Source: Brevibacillus centrosporus
GTDB lineage: Bacteria; Bacillota; Bacilli; Brevibacillales; Brevibacillaceae
DNA: 64,000 bases
Assembly (NCBI RefSeq): GCF_003710815.1
Contig: NZ_RHHP01000039.1
Location: forward strand, 1-64,000
Reading direction: 5' to 3'
The first letter of the stretch is position 1, and the number at the start of each line of letters is the position of its first letter. The notes beneath the pieces were generated by a model. That model was given only the letters and a program-made list of their open reading frames with translations. It did not search any database and had not been told where the DNA came from. The position numbers were made by a program, and so were the translations under genes. Below, one piece after another: positions 25,249-33,907 of this stretch.

Positions 25249-25548
25249 TTGAGGCGTCCAGTTGTGCTACTCGCGATGATTTGCGTTCTTCTCGCAAGCT
25301 GTTCTACACAAACGGCCATGCCGCAAGCAGCATCAAAAGTCACGCAAGCGGATGCTTCCTCAGAAGCCCCCGAGTTACCGGCGAAAGCGGCTGCTCCAGC
25401 TTCCACAGGGGAAGATATTCGGGCAACACCGCAAAGTGGCGCTTTGTCTTTCAAATTGAAAAGTAAAAAACACAGTCGCTCTTATTTGCCGGCTGTGTTT
25501 TTTTACGAGCGGGAAGCAGAAATGACTCACTCGCGAATCTCGCAGTAA
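25249..25548 (+). CDS. Small putative lipoprotein
   Basis: About 99 residues. Signal peptide VVLLAMICVLLASC with a lipobox Cys, then a Ser/Ala/Pro/Thr-rich low-complexity stretch. No known family. Start TTG at 25249, spaced from GAGGTG. The frame runs through the hairpin at 25465-25504 to stop only at 25548, whereas the +1 frame ends FVFQIEK at 25466, just before the hairpin, so a late frameshift is likely. 16 bp after the HD protein. Confidence 0.5.
   Translation: MRRPVVLLAMICVLLASCSTQTAMPQAASKVTQADASSEAPELPAKAAAPASTGEDIRATPQSGALSFKLKSKKHSRSYLPAVFFYEREAEMTHSRISQ
25465..25504. terminator. Bidirectional terminator
   Basis: AAAAAACACAG, loop, CTGTGTTTTTTT, between the lipoprotein and the convergent adenylyltransferase. 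Confidence 0.85.
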
Positions 25549-26165
25549 ATACCTTTTTCATAAATATATTGCAGGCAGACATCAGGCAAAAGAAAGCTGG
25601 GGTCGCCACCTTTGCGAATTTCGTCGCGTATGTAGGTCGAACTGATGCCCATGTTGATTCCTTTGCTCATGATTAAAAAATGCTCGTCATGATTGCGCAG
25701 CAGCGGGTCCTCTGCGATCAGATCGGCGGATGGATAGCCCTCACGAGACATGACGATGAACTGAAATTGTGATACGAGCTTCTCGGCATTGCCCCAGTTG
25801 GACAGGCCCGCGAGCAGATCAGAGCCCATGATAAAGTACAGCTCGTCGTTCGGATACTTTTTTCGTAAATGAATCATAGTGTCGTACGTATAGGTCTCTC
25901 CCGGCAAGGCGTCCATTTCGACCGTCGATATTTCAAAGAGCGGCTCACCCAAGCTGTTCTTTTTATGCGCGCTGGTCTCAAGGGCCATCTTCAGCATGTT
26001 CAGGCGGTGCTCATCATCGGTCTGCAGCTTTTTGTCGTGCCGCAGAGAAGAGCAGGGCACAAAAATCACCTTGTCCAGGCGTCTGCGGCGCGCAACTGTG
26101 GCTGCCGTGAAGAGATGGCTGTAGGTAATGGGATCGAAGCTGCTGCCGTATATACCGATTCTCAT
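25527..26165 (-). CDS. NadD-like nicotinate(amide)-nucleotide adenylyltransferase
   Basis: 212 residues. IGIYGSSFDPITYSHL matches the nucleotidyltransferase phosphate-binding motif (T/H-x-G-H; here T-Y-S-H), and GISSTYIRDEI matches the ISSTxIR motif. FIMGSDLLAGLSNW also fits NadD. It would join NMN or NaMN to ATP to give NAD or NaAD. 31 bp downstream of a nicotinamidase-like gene, together a probable NAD-salvage operon. A second, housekeeping NadD likely exists elsewhere. Confidence 0.85.
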   Translation of the reverse strand: MRIGIYGSSFDPITYSHLFTAATVARRRRLDKVIFVPCSSLRHDKKLQTDDEHRLNMLKMALETSAHKKNSLGEPLFEISTVEMDALPGETYTYDTMIHLRKKYPNDELYFIMGSDLLAGLSNWGNAEKLVSQFQFIVMSREGYPSADLIAEDPLLRNHDEHFLIMSKGINMGISSTYIRDEIRKGGDPSFLLPDVCLQYIYEKGIYCEIRE

Positions 26166-26196
26166 CCAGATCGCTCCTTTTCGTCGTCATCTGCTA

Positions 26197-27105
26197 TTAC
26201 AGCGTGCAAGCGGTAGAGGTGGTGACCGTGATTCCATACGTTTCCTGAAAGTGGGCAAGTGTCTCTTCGGTGCTCTCCTCGAAGCCAGGGATTGGACTCA
26301 TGCAATCGGAAAGAACGACGATGCGAGAAGTCACGTCCGGCTCCGCCTGGTAGTACTCCAGAATCTGTCGCAGGGACTCCAGTACACAGTGAGATTTGGC
26401 TTCTCCGACCACGATGATCCGATCGTAGTTTTTCAGCTCGCGCAAAAGCTCCTCGTTGCCTGGCTCGTCAGCGATAGCCACTTCCGGTTTGATGATGCCG
26501 TACATTTCACTCAAGGGATCCTGCCCTTTTACAATTCGCAAAGGCGTCGATCGACGAGCTGCGGAATGGAAGAAAACCATATTGGCAAACTGGCTCTCCA
26601 AGGCTGCGCCATAAGAACCTTCGAGGCAATGGTACGGCCAGATGCAGAGCTCTTTTTTGCTTTGCTCCGCGAGCTTTTGGACGTAAGCAAGACTCTCCTT
26701 CCCGTCATGGACAGGCAGCCACTTTCCGCTCTGTACGTCTTCTGGTGTAATGACCGTAAAGGGGGCAGGATGATTCCCCTCTGCGTCAACCCACCAGATG
26801 GGGTGAAAGATTTGATCGGGCTGATGGGTATCGAGAGAAACGGCAATTCGTGTGATTTTCTCCAGATGTGTATACAGAAAGCGTACTGAATTGTGTATAT
26901 CTTGGTGTGAGCCAGGTACCGCCAGTTGACCCTTTTCCATAAAGTCATTTTGCATATCAATGGCCAGAAAGAGAATTTTCTCGGAATCGTTTGAAGCGGG
27001 GGAGAGCGCCTCCAAAGAGGCTTTGTCCAACAGGGTGTTCAGGCCAATCTCAGAGGAAAGTCCAATGCGGTGCTCCTCAAAAATGTCGTGAAGCGGCGTT
27101 TTCAT
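26197..27105 (-). CDS. Nicotinamidase-like cysteine hydrolase (isochorismatase fold)
   Basis: 302 residues. LFLAIDMQNDFMEKGQLAVP carries the catalytic Asp and metal-binding residues, HPIWWV/HD-type segments follow, and VVGEAKSHCVLESLRQIL has the nucleophilic Cys in the usual cis-peptide loop. Nicotinamidases convert nicotinamide to nicotinate; the length (usual 180-220) shows an N-terminal extension of about 40 residues. Context with the NadD-like gene supports a role in pyridine-nucleotide recycling. Confidence 0.8.
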   Translation of the reverse strand: MKTPLHDIFEEHRIGLSSEIGLNTLLDKASLEALSPASNDSEKILFLAIDMQNDFMEKGQLAVPGSHQDIHNSVRFLYTHLEKITRIAVSLDTHQPDQIFHPIWWVDAEGNHPAPFTVITPEDVQSGKWLPVHDGKESLAYVQKLAEQSKKELCIWPYHCLEGSYGAALESQFANMVFFHSAARRSTPLRIVKGQDPLSEMYGIIKPEVAIADEPGNEELLRELKNYDRIIVVGEAKSHCVLESLRQILEYYQAEPDVTSRIVVLSDCMSPIPGFEESTEETLAHFQETYGITVTTSTACTL

Positions 27106-27194
27106 CGCGAGGTCTCTCCTTTTCCAAAAAGGCTGTTTTCTCCATTAAAGCCAAAAAACACGAATTGCACAACCGACTGGCAGGGAAAAAAAGA

Positions 27195-27238
27195 AAAAGC
27201 CAACGCGCCTGCAGAGAGGCGGCGTCAGCTGCTGTTAC
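27195..27238 (-). terminator. Terminator after ppk
   Basis: On the minus strand GACGC-CGCCT, loop, AGGCG-CGT, closed by AGC/GGCT and followed by TTTTTCTTTTTTT. Confidence 0.7.
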
Positions 27239-27258
27239 ATAAAAAGACATGGGAGTGT

Positions 27259-29382
27259 TTACTGCAGGAGGGACGTGATCGGTTTCATACGGGGAACGGC
27301 GAGTTCGAGCTCCCTTTTTTGATTATGCATAAACGTCTCCTCCCAAAAGAACAGCTGGCTGTTCATAGGAAACGCGCTCTTCGGCTGCACGCGGACGTAC
27401 GTGCCGTCTGGCATGAGCTGATGCGCTTTGGTATCGTCCTGAAGCATCGTCTCCAGAAGCGCTTTGATTCTTCTGCGCAAATCCCGCTGCAGGACGGGAA
27501 AGAGAATTTCAACACGCGCCATCATGTTTCGCGTCATCCAGTCTGCACTGGAAAGATAGATTTGCGGATCGCCGCCGTTACAAAAATGAAAGATGCGGCT
27601 ATGCTCCAGGTTGCGTCCGACGATGCTGATGACGCGGATGTTTTCGCTGACCCCCTGGATGCCCGGGCGCAGGCAGCAGATCCCACGGACGATCAGGTCG
27701 ATCTTGACTCCCGCACAGGATGCCTCATAGAGAGCCATCATAATTTCTTTATCTGTCAACGAATTCATCTTGGCTATGATATATGCCGGCTTCCCGGCAA
27801 GGCTGTTTTCGATTTCACGCTGGATGAGCGAAAGAAACGTGTCACGCAAGCCAGTAGGAGCCGTGGAAATGACTTTCCATTCAGGCGGGTAGGAGTAGCC
27901 GGACAGATGGTTGAAAAAGTGCGTCGCGTCTGTCCCAAAGTCCTCGTGTGCCGTAAACATTCCAATATCCGTATAGGTTCCCGCCGTCTTGTCGTTGTAA
28001 TTTCCGGTGCTCAAGTGCACGTATCTGCGCAAGCCGTTTTCTTCTGCACGTACGACGAGCGTGATCTTGCTGTGGGTCTTTAAGCCCGCGAGTCCGTAGA
28101 TGACGTGGCAGCCCGCGTTTTCCAGCTTTTTCGCCCAGACGATGTTGTTCTCTTCGTCAAAGCGGGCTTTCAGCTCCAGAAGCACCATCACCTGCTTGCC
28201 GTTGTCAGCTGCTTTCAGCAAGGCGTTGACGATCGGGGAATCGCCGCTGACGCGATACAGCGTCTGCTTGATCGCGAGTACCTTTGGATCCTCAGCAGCC
28301 TCTTGCACAAAGCGAATCACTGGATCAAACGACTCGTACGGATGATGAAGCAGCAGATCGCGTCTTTCGATAGCAGAGAAGATGTCACCATCGCCAAAGA
28401 AATCCAGTGGCTGCTGGGGGGTAAGCGGTTCGAAACGCAGGTGATCATAGCCCTCCAGCGCGTGGAAGCGGAAGAAGAAGGTAGGGTCGAGCGGACCGTC
28501 AAACCGATAGATTTCCGGCTCGTCCAGCTCCAGCCAATCCAGGAGCGTCGCTTGCAGAAACTCGCTCATGGACGCATCCACTGCGAGGCGGGAAGGCTCT
28601 CCCATCTTCCGTTTTCTCAGCTCCTGCTCGATTGCTTCCAGCAGGTCTTCGGTTTCGTCCTCATCGATGGTCAAATCAGCGTTGCGGGTGATGCGAAATG
28701 GACATGTTTCCAGGATATTGTAGCCGCGAAACAAGCTGTCCATATGCACGGAAATGACATCCTCGAGAAGAATAAAATGCGCCTCGCCTACAGGAGAGGG
28801 CAGCTCGAGAAAACGGGGGACGACGGAGGGCACCTGCACCACTGCAAACAAGGGCCCTTCGCTGTCCACATCGTCATCCTCGAGCAAAACAGCGAGATTC
28901 AAGCTTTTGTTCAACAGCATGGGAAACGGATGGCTGGCATCTACGGCCATCGGGGTTAGCACCGGATACAGCTGGTGGTGAAAAAATGAGTGTACAAAAC
29001 CCTCCTGCTCCTCGTCCAGCTGCTTCGCTTTCAGGAAGCGAATGCCTGCTTTTTGCAGCTCGGGTGTGATATCCTCCCGCAGGATCGCGAACATGTTCTG
29101 CATGACTTCATGGGTGCGCTCCCACACGGCGTGCAGCTGCTCGAGCGGTGTCATCCCCGACTTGTTGTCCGGCTTGGTAAGACCCGCTTTGACCTGGTCC
29201 TTCAATCCAGCTACCCGTACCATGAAAAATTCATCAAAATTACTGCTGGCGATCGCAATGAACTTCAGACGCTCAAAGAGAGGATTGCTCTCACTCTTGG
29301 CTTCCATCAGCACGCGCTCGTTAAAGGCGATCCAGCTTAGTTCTCGATTAATGTAATAGTCTGGAATGCGAAAGTCCTTCAT
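27259..29382 (-). CDS. ppk: Polyphosphate kinase PPK1
   Basis: 707 residues, full PPK1 length. N-terminal NRELSWIAFNERVLMEAKSE, phospholipase-D-like halves with the KTHSKITLVVR motif and VHLSTGNYNDKTAGTYTDIG, the region holding the autophosphorylated His. PPK1 reversibly builds polyphosphate from ATP at the membrane or cytosol. Divides the strand with ppx upstream (80 bp). A PhoP box lies in that gap, indicating induction by phosphate starvation. Confidence 0.95.
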   Translation of the reverse strand: MKDFRIPDYYINRELSWIAFNERVLMEAKSESNPLFERLKFIAIASSNFDEFFMVRVAGLKDQVKAGLTKPDNKSGMTPLEQLHAVWERTHEVMQNMFAILREDITPELQKAGIRFLKAKQLDEEQEGFVHSFFHHQLYPVLTPMAVDASHPFPMLLNKSLNLAVLLEDDDVDSEGPLFAVVQVPSVVPRFLELPSPVGEAHFILLEDVISVHMDSLFRGYNILETCPFRITRNADLTIDEDETEDLLEAIEQELRKRKMGEPSRLAVDASMSEFLQATLLDWLELDEPEIYRFDGPLDPTFFFRFHALEGYDHLRFEPLTPQQPLDFFGDGDIFSAIERRDLLLHHPYESFDPVIRFVQEAAEDPKVLAIKQTLYRVSGDSPIVNALLKAADNGKQVMVLLELKARFDEENNIVWAKKLENAGCHVIYGLAGLKTHSKITLVVRAEENGLRRYVHLSTGNYNDKTAGTYTDIGMFTAHEDFGTDATHFFNHLSGYSYPPEWKVISTAPTGLRDTFLSLIQREIENSLAGKPAYIIAKMNSLTDKEIMMALYEASCAGVKIDLIVRGICCLRPGIQGVSENIRVISIVGRNLEHSRIFHFCNGGDPQIYLSSADWMTRNMMARVEILFPVLQRDLRRRIKALLETMLQDDTKAHQLMPDGTYVRVQPKSAFPMNSQLFFWEETFMHNQKRELELAVPRMKPITSLLQ

Positions 29383-29434
29383 CCTGGCCCAACCTTTTTA
29401 GGAAAAATGGGGAAATTGACCACTGATCAGGACA

Positions 29435-29466
29435 AGTATAGCAGTCTAGTGTTAAGGGATTGTTAA
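29435..29466 (-). promoter_or_regulatory. PhoP box and -10 of ppk
   Basis: Reading the minus strand: TTAACA (29466-29461), five bases, TTAACA (29455-29450), then TATACT (29440-29435). Two TTAACA with 11-base periodicity is the Bacillus PhoP~P binding pattern. The first copy overlaps the ppx stop codon. Confidence 0.65.
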
Positions 29467-31004
29467 GGTTTGGCAGGGCTATCGACTACGACTGGACGAA
29501 AAGAGATGGCCAGCTTCCATGCCTTGCTCAGCTTGGCGAGCGGTTCGTCCAGAAGAGAATATTCCAGAAGTCCAGCTCGTTTTCCCATACAAAGGAGCGT
29601 TAATGGTCCGTCATCATCCGTCAGCCGGATCGTGTGTATAGCCTGTGACATGGAGCGATCCAGCATCCGTGCCAGCAGGACGAGGTGACCGAGCTTTTCG
29701 ACGAGGCTCTTGTCCGTCTTGGAAACGATGTCCGTATGCTTCGCCAGCTGGCTTTGCAGAAGCTTGTTGCTTTTAAAAGAGGCAATCATGGCCATCAGGA
29801 GTCTTTCCCGATGGGTGTACCCTGCCAAAAGTACGTGCGACAGTAAATAAAACGTATGCTCGGAAGCTTCATGGACGTTGATTGTACGCCCCACATCGTG
29901 CAGGAGTGCGGCTGCCTCCAGCAGATCGCGTTCCCCTTGCCCATACGTGTGATGACCAAACGTCTGGAGCTGATCGAACAGCGACAAGGAGAGCTTGCTG
30001 ACGTGAATGGCGTGCGGCTTGTTGACCTGATAGCGGTTCATGAACTGGTCGATGCTTCGCTCATGCACCACCCGGATGGAGGTCGGAGCGGCGGTTCCCC
30101 AGACGGCTTCGGATAATATCCCGTCGCGCAGCCCCTTGTTGCTGACGATCAGCTCTGGGCTTCCTGCATGACGAAGCAGGCTCTCAAACACAGTGATGCC
30201 AGCAAGAATCACATCTGCCCTGTCCTTGGAGATTCCGGGGACCTGTCTGCGTTCTTCGAGTGTAAGCAGACTGAGCTGCTCCAATATCCCTACTACTTGC
30301 TCGGTATCGAGCGGGTAGTGGTGGAAGCTGTCCATGCTGTATTGCACGGCCCGCTGATGAATTTTGGCTAGATTTCGGGCTGTGCCGCCGATGGCAATGA
30401 CCGGACAATGCCTGTTTAGCAGCCAAGGGCAGGAGGAGTAGGCAGTGCTCAAGAAATGCTCCAGCGAAGAGAGTTCCTCAGCAGTCGGTACCTCGCTGTG
30501 CAAAAACATGCGCGTCAGGGAGACGATCCCGAAAGGAAAGCTGTGAGAGGCCAGAAGCTCGCGGTTGGAAAAAAAGGTGACTTCCGTACTCCCCCCGCCG
30601 ATATCGATGGTGATCCCTTCGTCGATGCTCATACTGTTTACGACGGCGAGATAGCCGTAGCGAGCTTCGTCTTCGCCGCCGAGGACGCGGACGCTGATTC
30701 CTGTTTCTTTGGATATTCGATCGATCAGCTCGCTGCCGTTATCCGACTGGCGTACGGCAGCAGTTGCTACGGCAATGATGTCCCTTATATTTCTTGCTTC
30801 CAGCAGATCTTTGAATTGTCGCATGCAGTCGATGGTCTTGGTGATCCCCTCTTCATCCATGCGGCCGTTTTGCACATGATTGCTGAGTCGCAGTCCGCGT
30901 TTGATATTGTCCACTTCTGTCACGAGACCTTGTGAATCTTGCTCGTAGACGACCAATCTGGCAGTGTTTGAGCCTAGATCTATGACGCCGAAATTACGAT
31001 TCAT
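29463..31004 (-). CDS. ppx: Ppx/GppA exopolyphosphatase with HD-type C-terminus
   Basis: 513 residues. N-terminal ASKHA ATPase fold: FGVIDLGSNTARLVVY, then GITIDIGGGSTEVTFF (second phosphate loop) and VIAIGGTARNLAK. The C-terminal part (about 310-500) has LLEAAALLHDVGRTI, an HD-like domain found in longer Ppx/GppA proteins. It would hydrolyse polyphosphate or pppGpp. Start is the ATG at 31004 after AGTGGGGAG rather than the GTG at 31016. Likely co-regulated with ppk. Confidence 0.93.
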   Translation of the reverse strand: MNRNFGVIDLGSNTARLVVYEQDSQGLVTEVDNIKRGLRLSNHVQNGRMDEEGITKTIDCMRQFKDLLEARNIRDIIAVATAAVRQSDNGSELIDRISKETGISVRVLGGEDEARYGYLAVVNSMSIDEGITIDIGGGSTEVTFFSNRELLASHSFPFGIVSLTRMFLHSEVPTAEELSSLEHFLSTAYSSCPWLLNRHCPVIAIGGTARNLAKIHQRAVQYSMDSFHHYPLDTEQVVGILEQLSLLTLEERRQVPGISKDRADVILAGITVFESLLRHAGSPELIVSNKGLRDGILSEAVWGTAAPTSIRVVHERSIDQFMNRYQVNKPHAIHVSKLSLSLFDQLQTFGHHTYGQGERDLLEAAALLHDVGRTINVHEASEHTFYLLSHVLLAGYTHRERLLMAMIASFKSNKLLQSQLAKHTDIVSKTDKSLVEKLGHLVLLARMLDRSMSQAIHTIRLTDDDGPLTLLCMGKRAGLLEYSLLDEPLAKLSKAWKLAISFRPVVVDSPAKP

Positions 31005-31224
31005 GCTACTCCCCACTTTGCGTTCTTCTGTTCTGAGTACCTCCCATTATGCCACAGATTGGAAGGGCATGCCTGCTTCGTTATGGGAGGGGAAAACAGA
31101 GGGAATCTTGCTGAAAATGAATGGACATTTATTTTGTTGATCAACTATTTTTCCTGTCATGATCACGTTATTCTTTTTTCACGCGCCAGTGCTGCACTCG
31201 CCGGACATCCCAAAAAGATGTCGG

Positions 31225-31253
31225 TTGACAACAGCGCAAAACCTTTCTATAAT
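31225..31253 (+). promoter_or_regulatory. Consensus promoter of alaRT
   Basis: TTGACA, 17 bases, TATAAT. Start of transcription would be near 31260, giving a T-box leader of about 350 nt. Confidence 0.8.
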
Positions 31254-31317
31254 CTGAGACATTCAAGAAAACGTATAAGACCCATACGGAAGAAACGCCG
31301 TGAAAAGGAAAGTAAAA

Positions 31318-31573
31318 AAGGGATTTGACGTCCAGAGAGTCGCCTGTAAGCTGGGAGGGCGGCCGCGAACTCTTTTTGAAAGCCACCTTGGAGCTCTGCT
31401 TTTGAAATTGAGTAGAAAGCAGCGATTAGCCTACGTTATCAGGCGCATGTCAGTAATGACTGCCAAAGTTTCCCTTTTGCGAAAAGGGGAAAAAAGCTGA
31501 GTGGTACCGCGATACCTTCGCCTCAGCAATCACGTTCATGTGAGCCATGGATGTGATTGCTGGGGCTTTTTGA
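31318..31573 (+). promoter_or_regulatory. T-box riboswitch, alanine specifier
   Basis: Stem I: CCAGAGAGTCGCC with CTGTAAGCTGGGAGGGCGG, then GAAAGCCACCTTGGAGC; by alignment with known T-boxes the specifier after GAAA is GCC (31382-31384), an alanine codon. The T-box core GTGGTACCGCG is at 31501-31511. The antiterminator (GCTGAG/CTCAGC) competes with a terminator CAGCAATCAC/GTGATTGCTG followed by GGGGCTTTTT (31524-31572). Uncharged tRNA-Ala should allow read-through into alaR-alaT. Confidence 0.9.
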
Positions 31574-31613
31574 TTTTTAAAAGACATACGTAGAGAGAAT
31601 GGAGTGGTGGGTT

Positions 31614-32114
31614 ATGGATTCGAAAAAGCAGCGGGAACTTCTGCACTTGCTGGAAGAGGACAGCCGCATGTCAGCCGAGCAAATCGGTAAAATGCTGGCA
31701 GAGCCAACAGAGGTGATCGAAAAGGCGATCGCCGCTTTGGAAGAGGAAAAAGTCATCGTCAAATACCCCGCACTGATCAACTGGGAGCGGGTAGAGGATC
31801 ATCCGTACGTCAATGCGATGATCGACGTGAAGGTAACGCCCAAGCGCGACGTTGGCTTTGATGAGGTAGCGGAGCGCATCTGCCGTTTTCCAGAAGTAAA
31901 AGCCGTATACCTGATGTCAGGCGCGAGCTACGACTTGTCCGTGGTGCTGGAAGGAAAGACGATGCGGGAAGTCGCGACGTTCGTTTCGCAAAAGCTGGCG
32001 ACGCTCGACTCCGTAGTCTCGACGGCCACTCACTTTATCTTGAAACGCTACAAGCATGATGGGATTGAATTGGAAGATCGCGATGAAGATCGCAGAATGG
32101 TGGTAACTCCATGA
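31614..32114 (+). CDS. alaR: Lrp/AsnC family regulator, AlaR-like
   Basis: 166 residues. N-terminal HTH (KKQRELLHLLEEDSRMSAEQ) and a C-terminal RAM/ACT-type effector domain (INWERV ... VKVTPKRDVGFDEVAERICR ... VYLMSGASYDLSVVLEG). ATG at 31614 is preferred over 31599. Overlaps the aminotransferase at ATGA. Gene order matches B. subtilis alaR-alaT, where the regulator activates alanine synthesis. Confidence 0.85.
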   Translation: MDSKKQRELLHLLEEDSRMSAEQIGKMLAEPTEVIEKAIAALEEEKVIVKYPALINWERVEDHPYVNAMIDVKVTPKRDVGFDEVAERICRFPEVKAVYLMSGASYDLSVVLEGKTMREVATFVSQKLATLDSVVSTATHFILKRYKHDGIELEDRDEDRRMVVTP

Positions 32115-33289
32115 GTACGCAGCTATCCGTAAAAAGCCGTTTGTCGTCTACAGTCGCTTCCCTGAAGCCATCGGGAATTCGCCGTTTTTTCGATCTGGCA
32201 GCCTCGATGGAGGGAGTCATTTCACTCGGGGTCGGGGAGCCTGATTTTGTCACTCCTTGGCGCATGCGCGAAGCATCGATCTCGTCACTGGAGCGCGGCC
32301 ATACCGCCTACACATCCAACGCGGGTATGCTCGAGCTGCGGGTAGAGATCCAGAAGTATCTGGAGGAGCGTTTTTCCGTCAGCTATCATCCGGAGAAGGA
32401 GATTTTGGTGACAGTAGGAGCCAGCGAGGCGATCGATATCGCGCTGCGCGCCATCCTGGATCCGGGAGATGAAGTGCTGGTCGTCGAGCCGTGCTACGTA
32501 TCCTACGAGCCGGTCATTCGCCTGGCTGGCGGGGTGCCAGTGTTCCTGAAGACGACGATGGAAAACCAGTTCAAGCTGACACCACAGGAGCTGGAGACGC
32601 ACATCACGCCACGGACCAAAGCGATTATTTTCTGCTATCCGAACAATCCGACAGGCGGCACGATGACCGCTGAAGAGTGGAAAACCTTGCTGCCTATCAT
32701 CGAGAAGCACGATCTGCTGGTGATTTCCGATGAGATTTACGCCGAGCTGACGTACGGACGCATGCACGACAGCATCGCGGCGCTTCCGGGAATGAAGGAC
32801 CGCACGATTCTGATCTCGGGCTTCTCCAAAGCGTTTGCCATGACAGGCTGGCGCCTCGGCTACGTCTGCGCCACCCCTGATCTGCTGGCAGGGATGCTGA
32901 AAATTCATCAATATACCATGCTGTGTGCACCGACGATGGCGCAGATGGCAGCACTGGAGGCGCTGCGTCACGGACGCTCGGACATGGAACGGATGATCGA
33001 GAGCTATCGCCAACGCCGCAATTACGTCGTGGATGGCTTCCGTGAAATCGGGCTGAGCTGCCACGAGCCGGATGGTGCGTTCTACGCGTTCCCTTCGATC
33101 GCATCTACAGGGCTGAGCTCGGCCGAGTTTGCCGAGAAGCTGTTAATGGAAGAGAAAGTAGCTGTCGTTCCGGGCGATGTATTCGGCGAAAGCGGTAATG
33201 GTCATATCCGCTGCTCGTATGCGACATCCATGGAGCAGTTGAAAAAAGCGCTGGAGCGGATGGAGCGTTTGATGGGGAAACTGTCGTAG
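32111..33289 (+). CDS. alaT: PLP-dependent aminotransferase, alanine transaminase-like
   Basis: 392 residues, fold-type I aminotransferase. ISLGVGEPDFVTPWRMREA near the start, YPNNPTGGTMT, ISDEIYAELTYG and SGFSKAFAMTGWRLGY with the PLP-binding Lys, then CSYATSMEQL with the C-terminal substrate Arg. It would make alanine from pyruvate using glutamate or another donor. The alanine T-box and AlaR-like neighbour support this substrate. Confidence 0.88.
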   Translation: MSTQLSVKSRLSSTVASLKPSGIRRFFDLAASMEGVISLGVGEPDFVTPWRMREASISSLERGHTAYTSNAGMLELRVEIQKYLEERFSVSYHPEKEILVTVGASEAIDIALRAILDPGDEVLVVEPCYVSYEPVIRLAGGVPVFLKTTMENQFKLTPQELETHITPRTKAIIFCYPNNPTGGTMTAEEWKTLLPIIEKHDLLVISDEIYAELTYGRMHDSIAALPGMKDRTILISGFSKAFAMTGWRLGYVCATPDLLAGMLKIHQYTMLCAPTMAQMAALEALRHGRSDMERMIESYRQRRNYVVDGFREIGLSCHEPDGAFYAFPSIASTGLSSAEFAEKLLMEEKVAVVPGDVFGESGNGHIRCSYATSMEQLKKALERMERLMGKLS

Positions 33290-33311
33290 GCTGTCCCATA
33301 TATATAGAAGA

Positions 33312-33356
33312 AGAGTTCTCGAAAGAAGGGTCGCTTTCTTTTGAGGACTCTTTTTG
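33312..33356 (+). terminator. Intrinsic terminator
   Basis: AGAGTTCTCGAAAGAA, loop, TTCTTTTGAGGACTCT followed by TTTTTG. Ends alaRT. No gene was seen from here to the riboswitch at 33568. Confidence 0.85.
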
Positions 33357-33567
33357 TTTCTCTTCTCGCCCCATCAAAGCCTCATCCCGAATGCTGATCG
33401 TTTTGCTCCATGTAGGCCAAGTGCCGAAACCCCTACCCGCATCGCTCCTCCTTGAGGTGGCCTCGATAGAGGTTTTCTTATGATCAAAAATGAAGAGAAT
33501 TAGATCTTTACAAGCGCTTCCTACGGGAGTAATATTTGTTTCGTGATAAAGACAAATGGAAGTAACC

Positions 33568-33806
33568 GATTCGCTGAGTCCCATTTTTGAATGGGAGCGG
33601 GGGAACCAAACGTGGAGGGACTTGTCGTGCCACATGGGGTGAATCTTGAAGATTTCGAGTAGGGTGACTCTTACACCCGAATCCGTCAGCTAACTCCGTA
33701 AGCGTACCAAGAGAGGCAACATTTACTTTGTGTATAAATGACATAGCCTAATTTCGCTATGCCCTGAAAGCCAAGTGAGTTTCCTTCTCGTTTGGCTTCT
33801 TTTTTG
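33568..33806 (+). promoter_or_regulatory. c-di-AMP riboswitch (ydaO-yuaA class) with terminator
   Basis: Conserved blocks in order: CGGGGGAACCAAAC, GGGGTGAATC, AGGGTGACTCTTACACCC, GAATCCGTCAGCTAACTCCG, closed by TCGCT (33570) with AGCG (33701). A terminator AAGCCAA/TTGGCTT with TTTTTTG lies at 33767-33806. High c-di-AMP (high potassium) should cause termination before kimA. Confidence 0.93.
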
Positions 33807-33907
33807 TTCTTTTTTTCGGAAAAAGGAGGGGGTTTAGGAAATATCTGAGTGGAAGCTGTCTACATCAAGAGGAGAAACTATCTGAAAAAGTATGTGAGGA
33901 GATCAGC

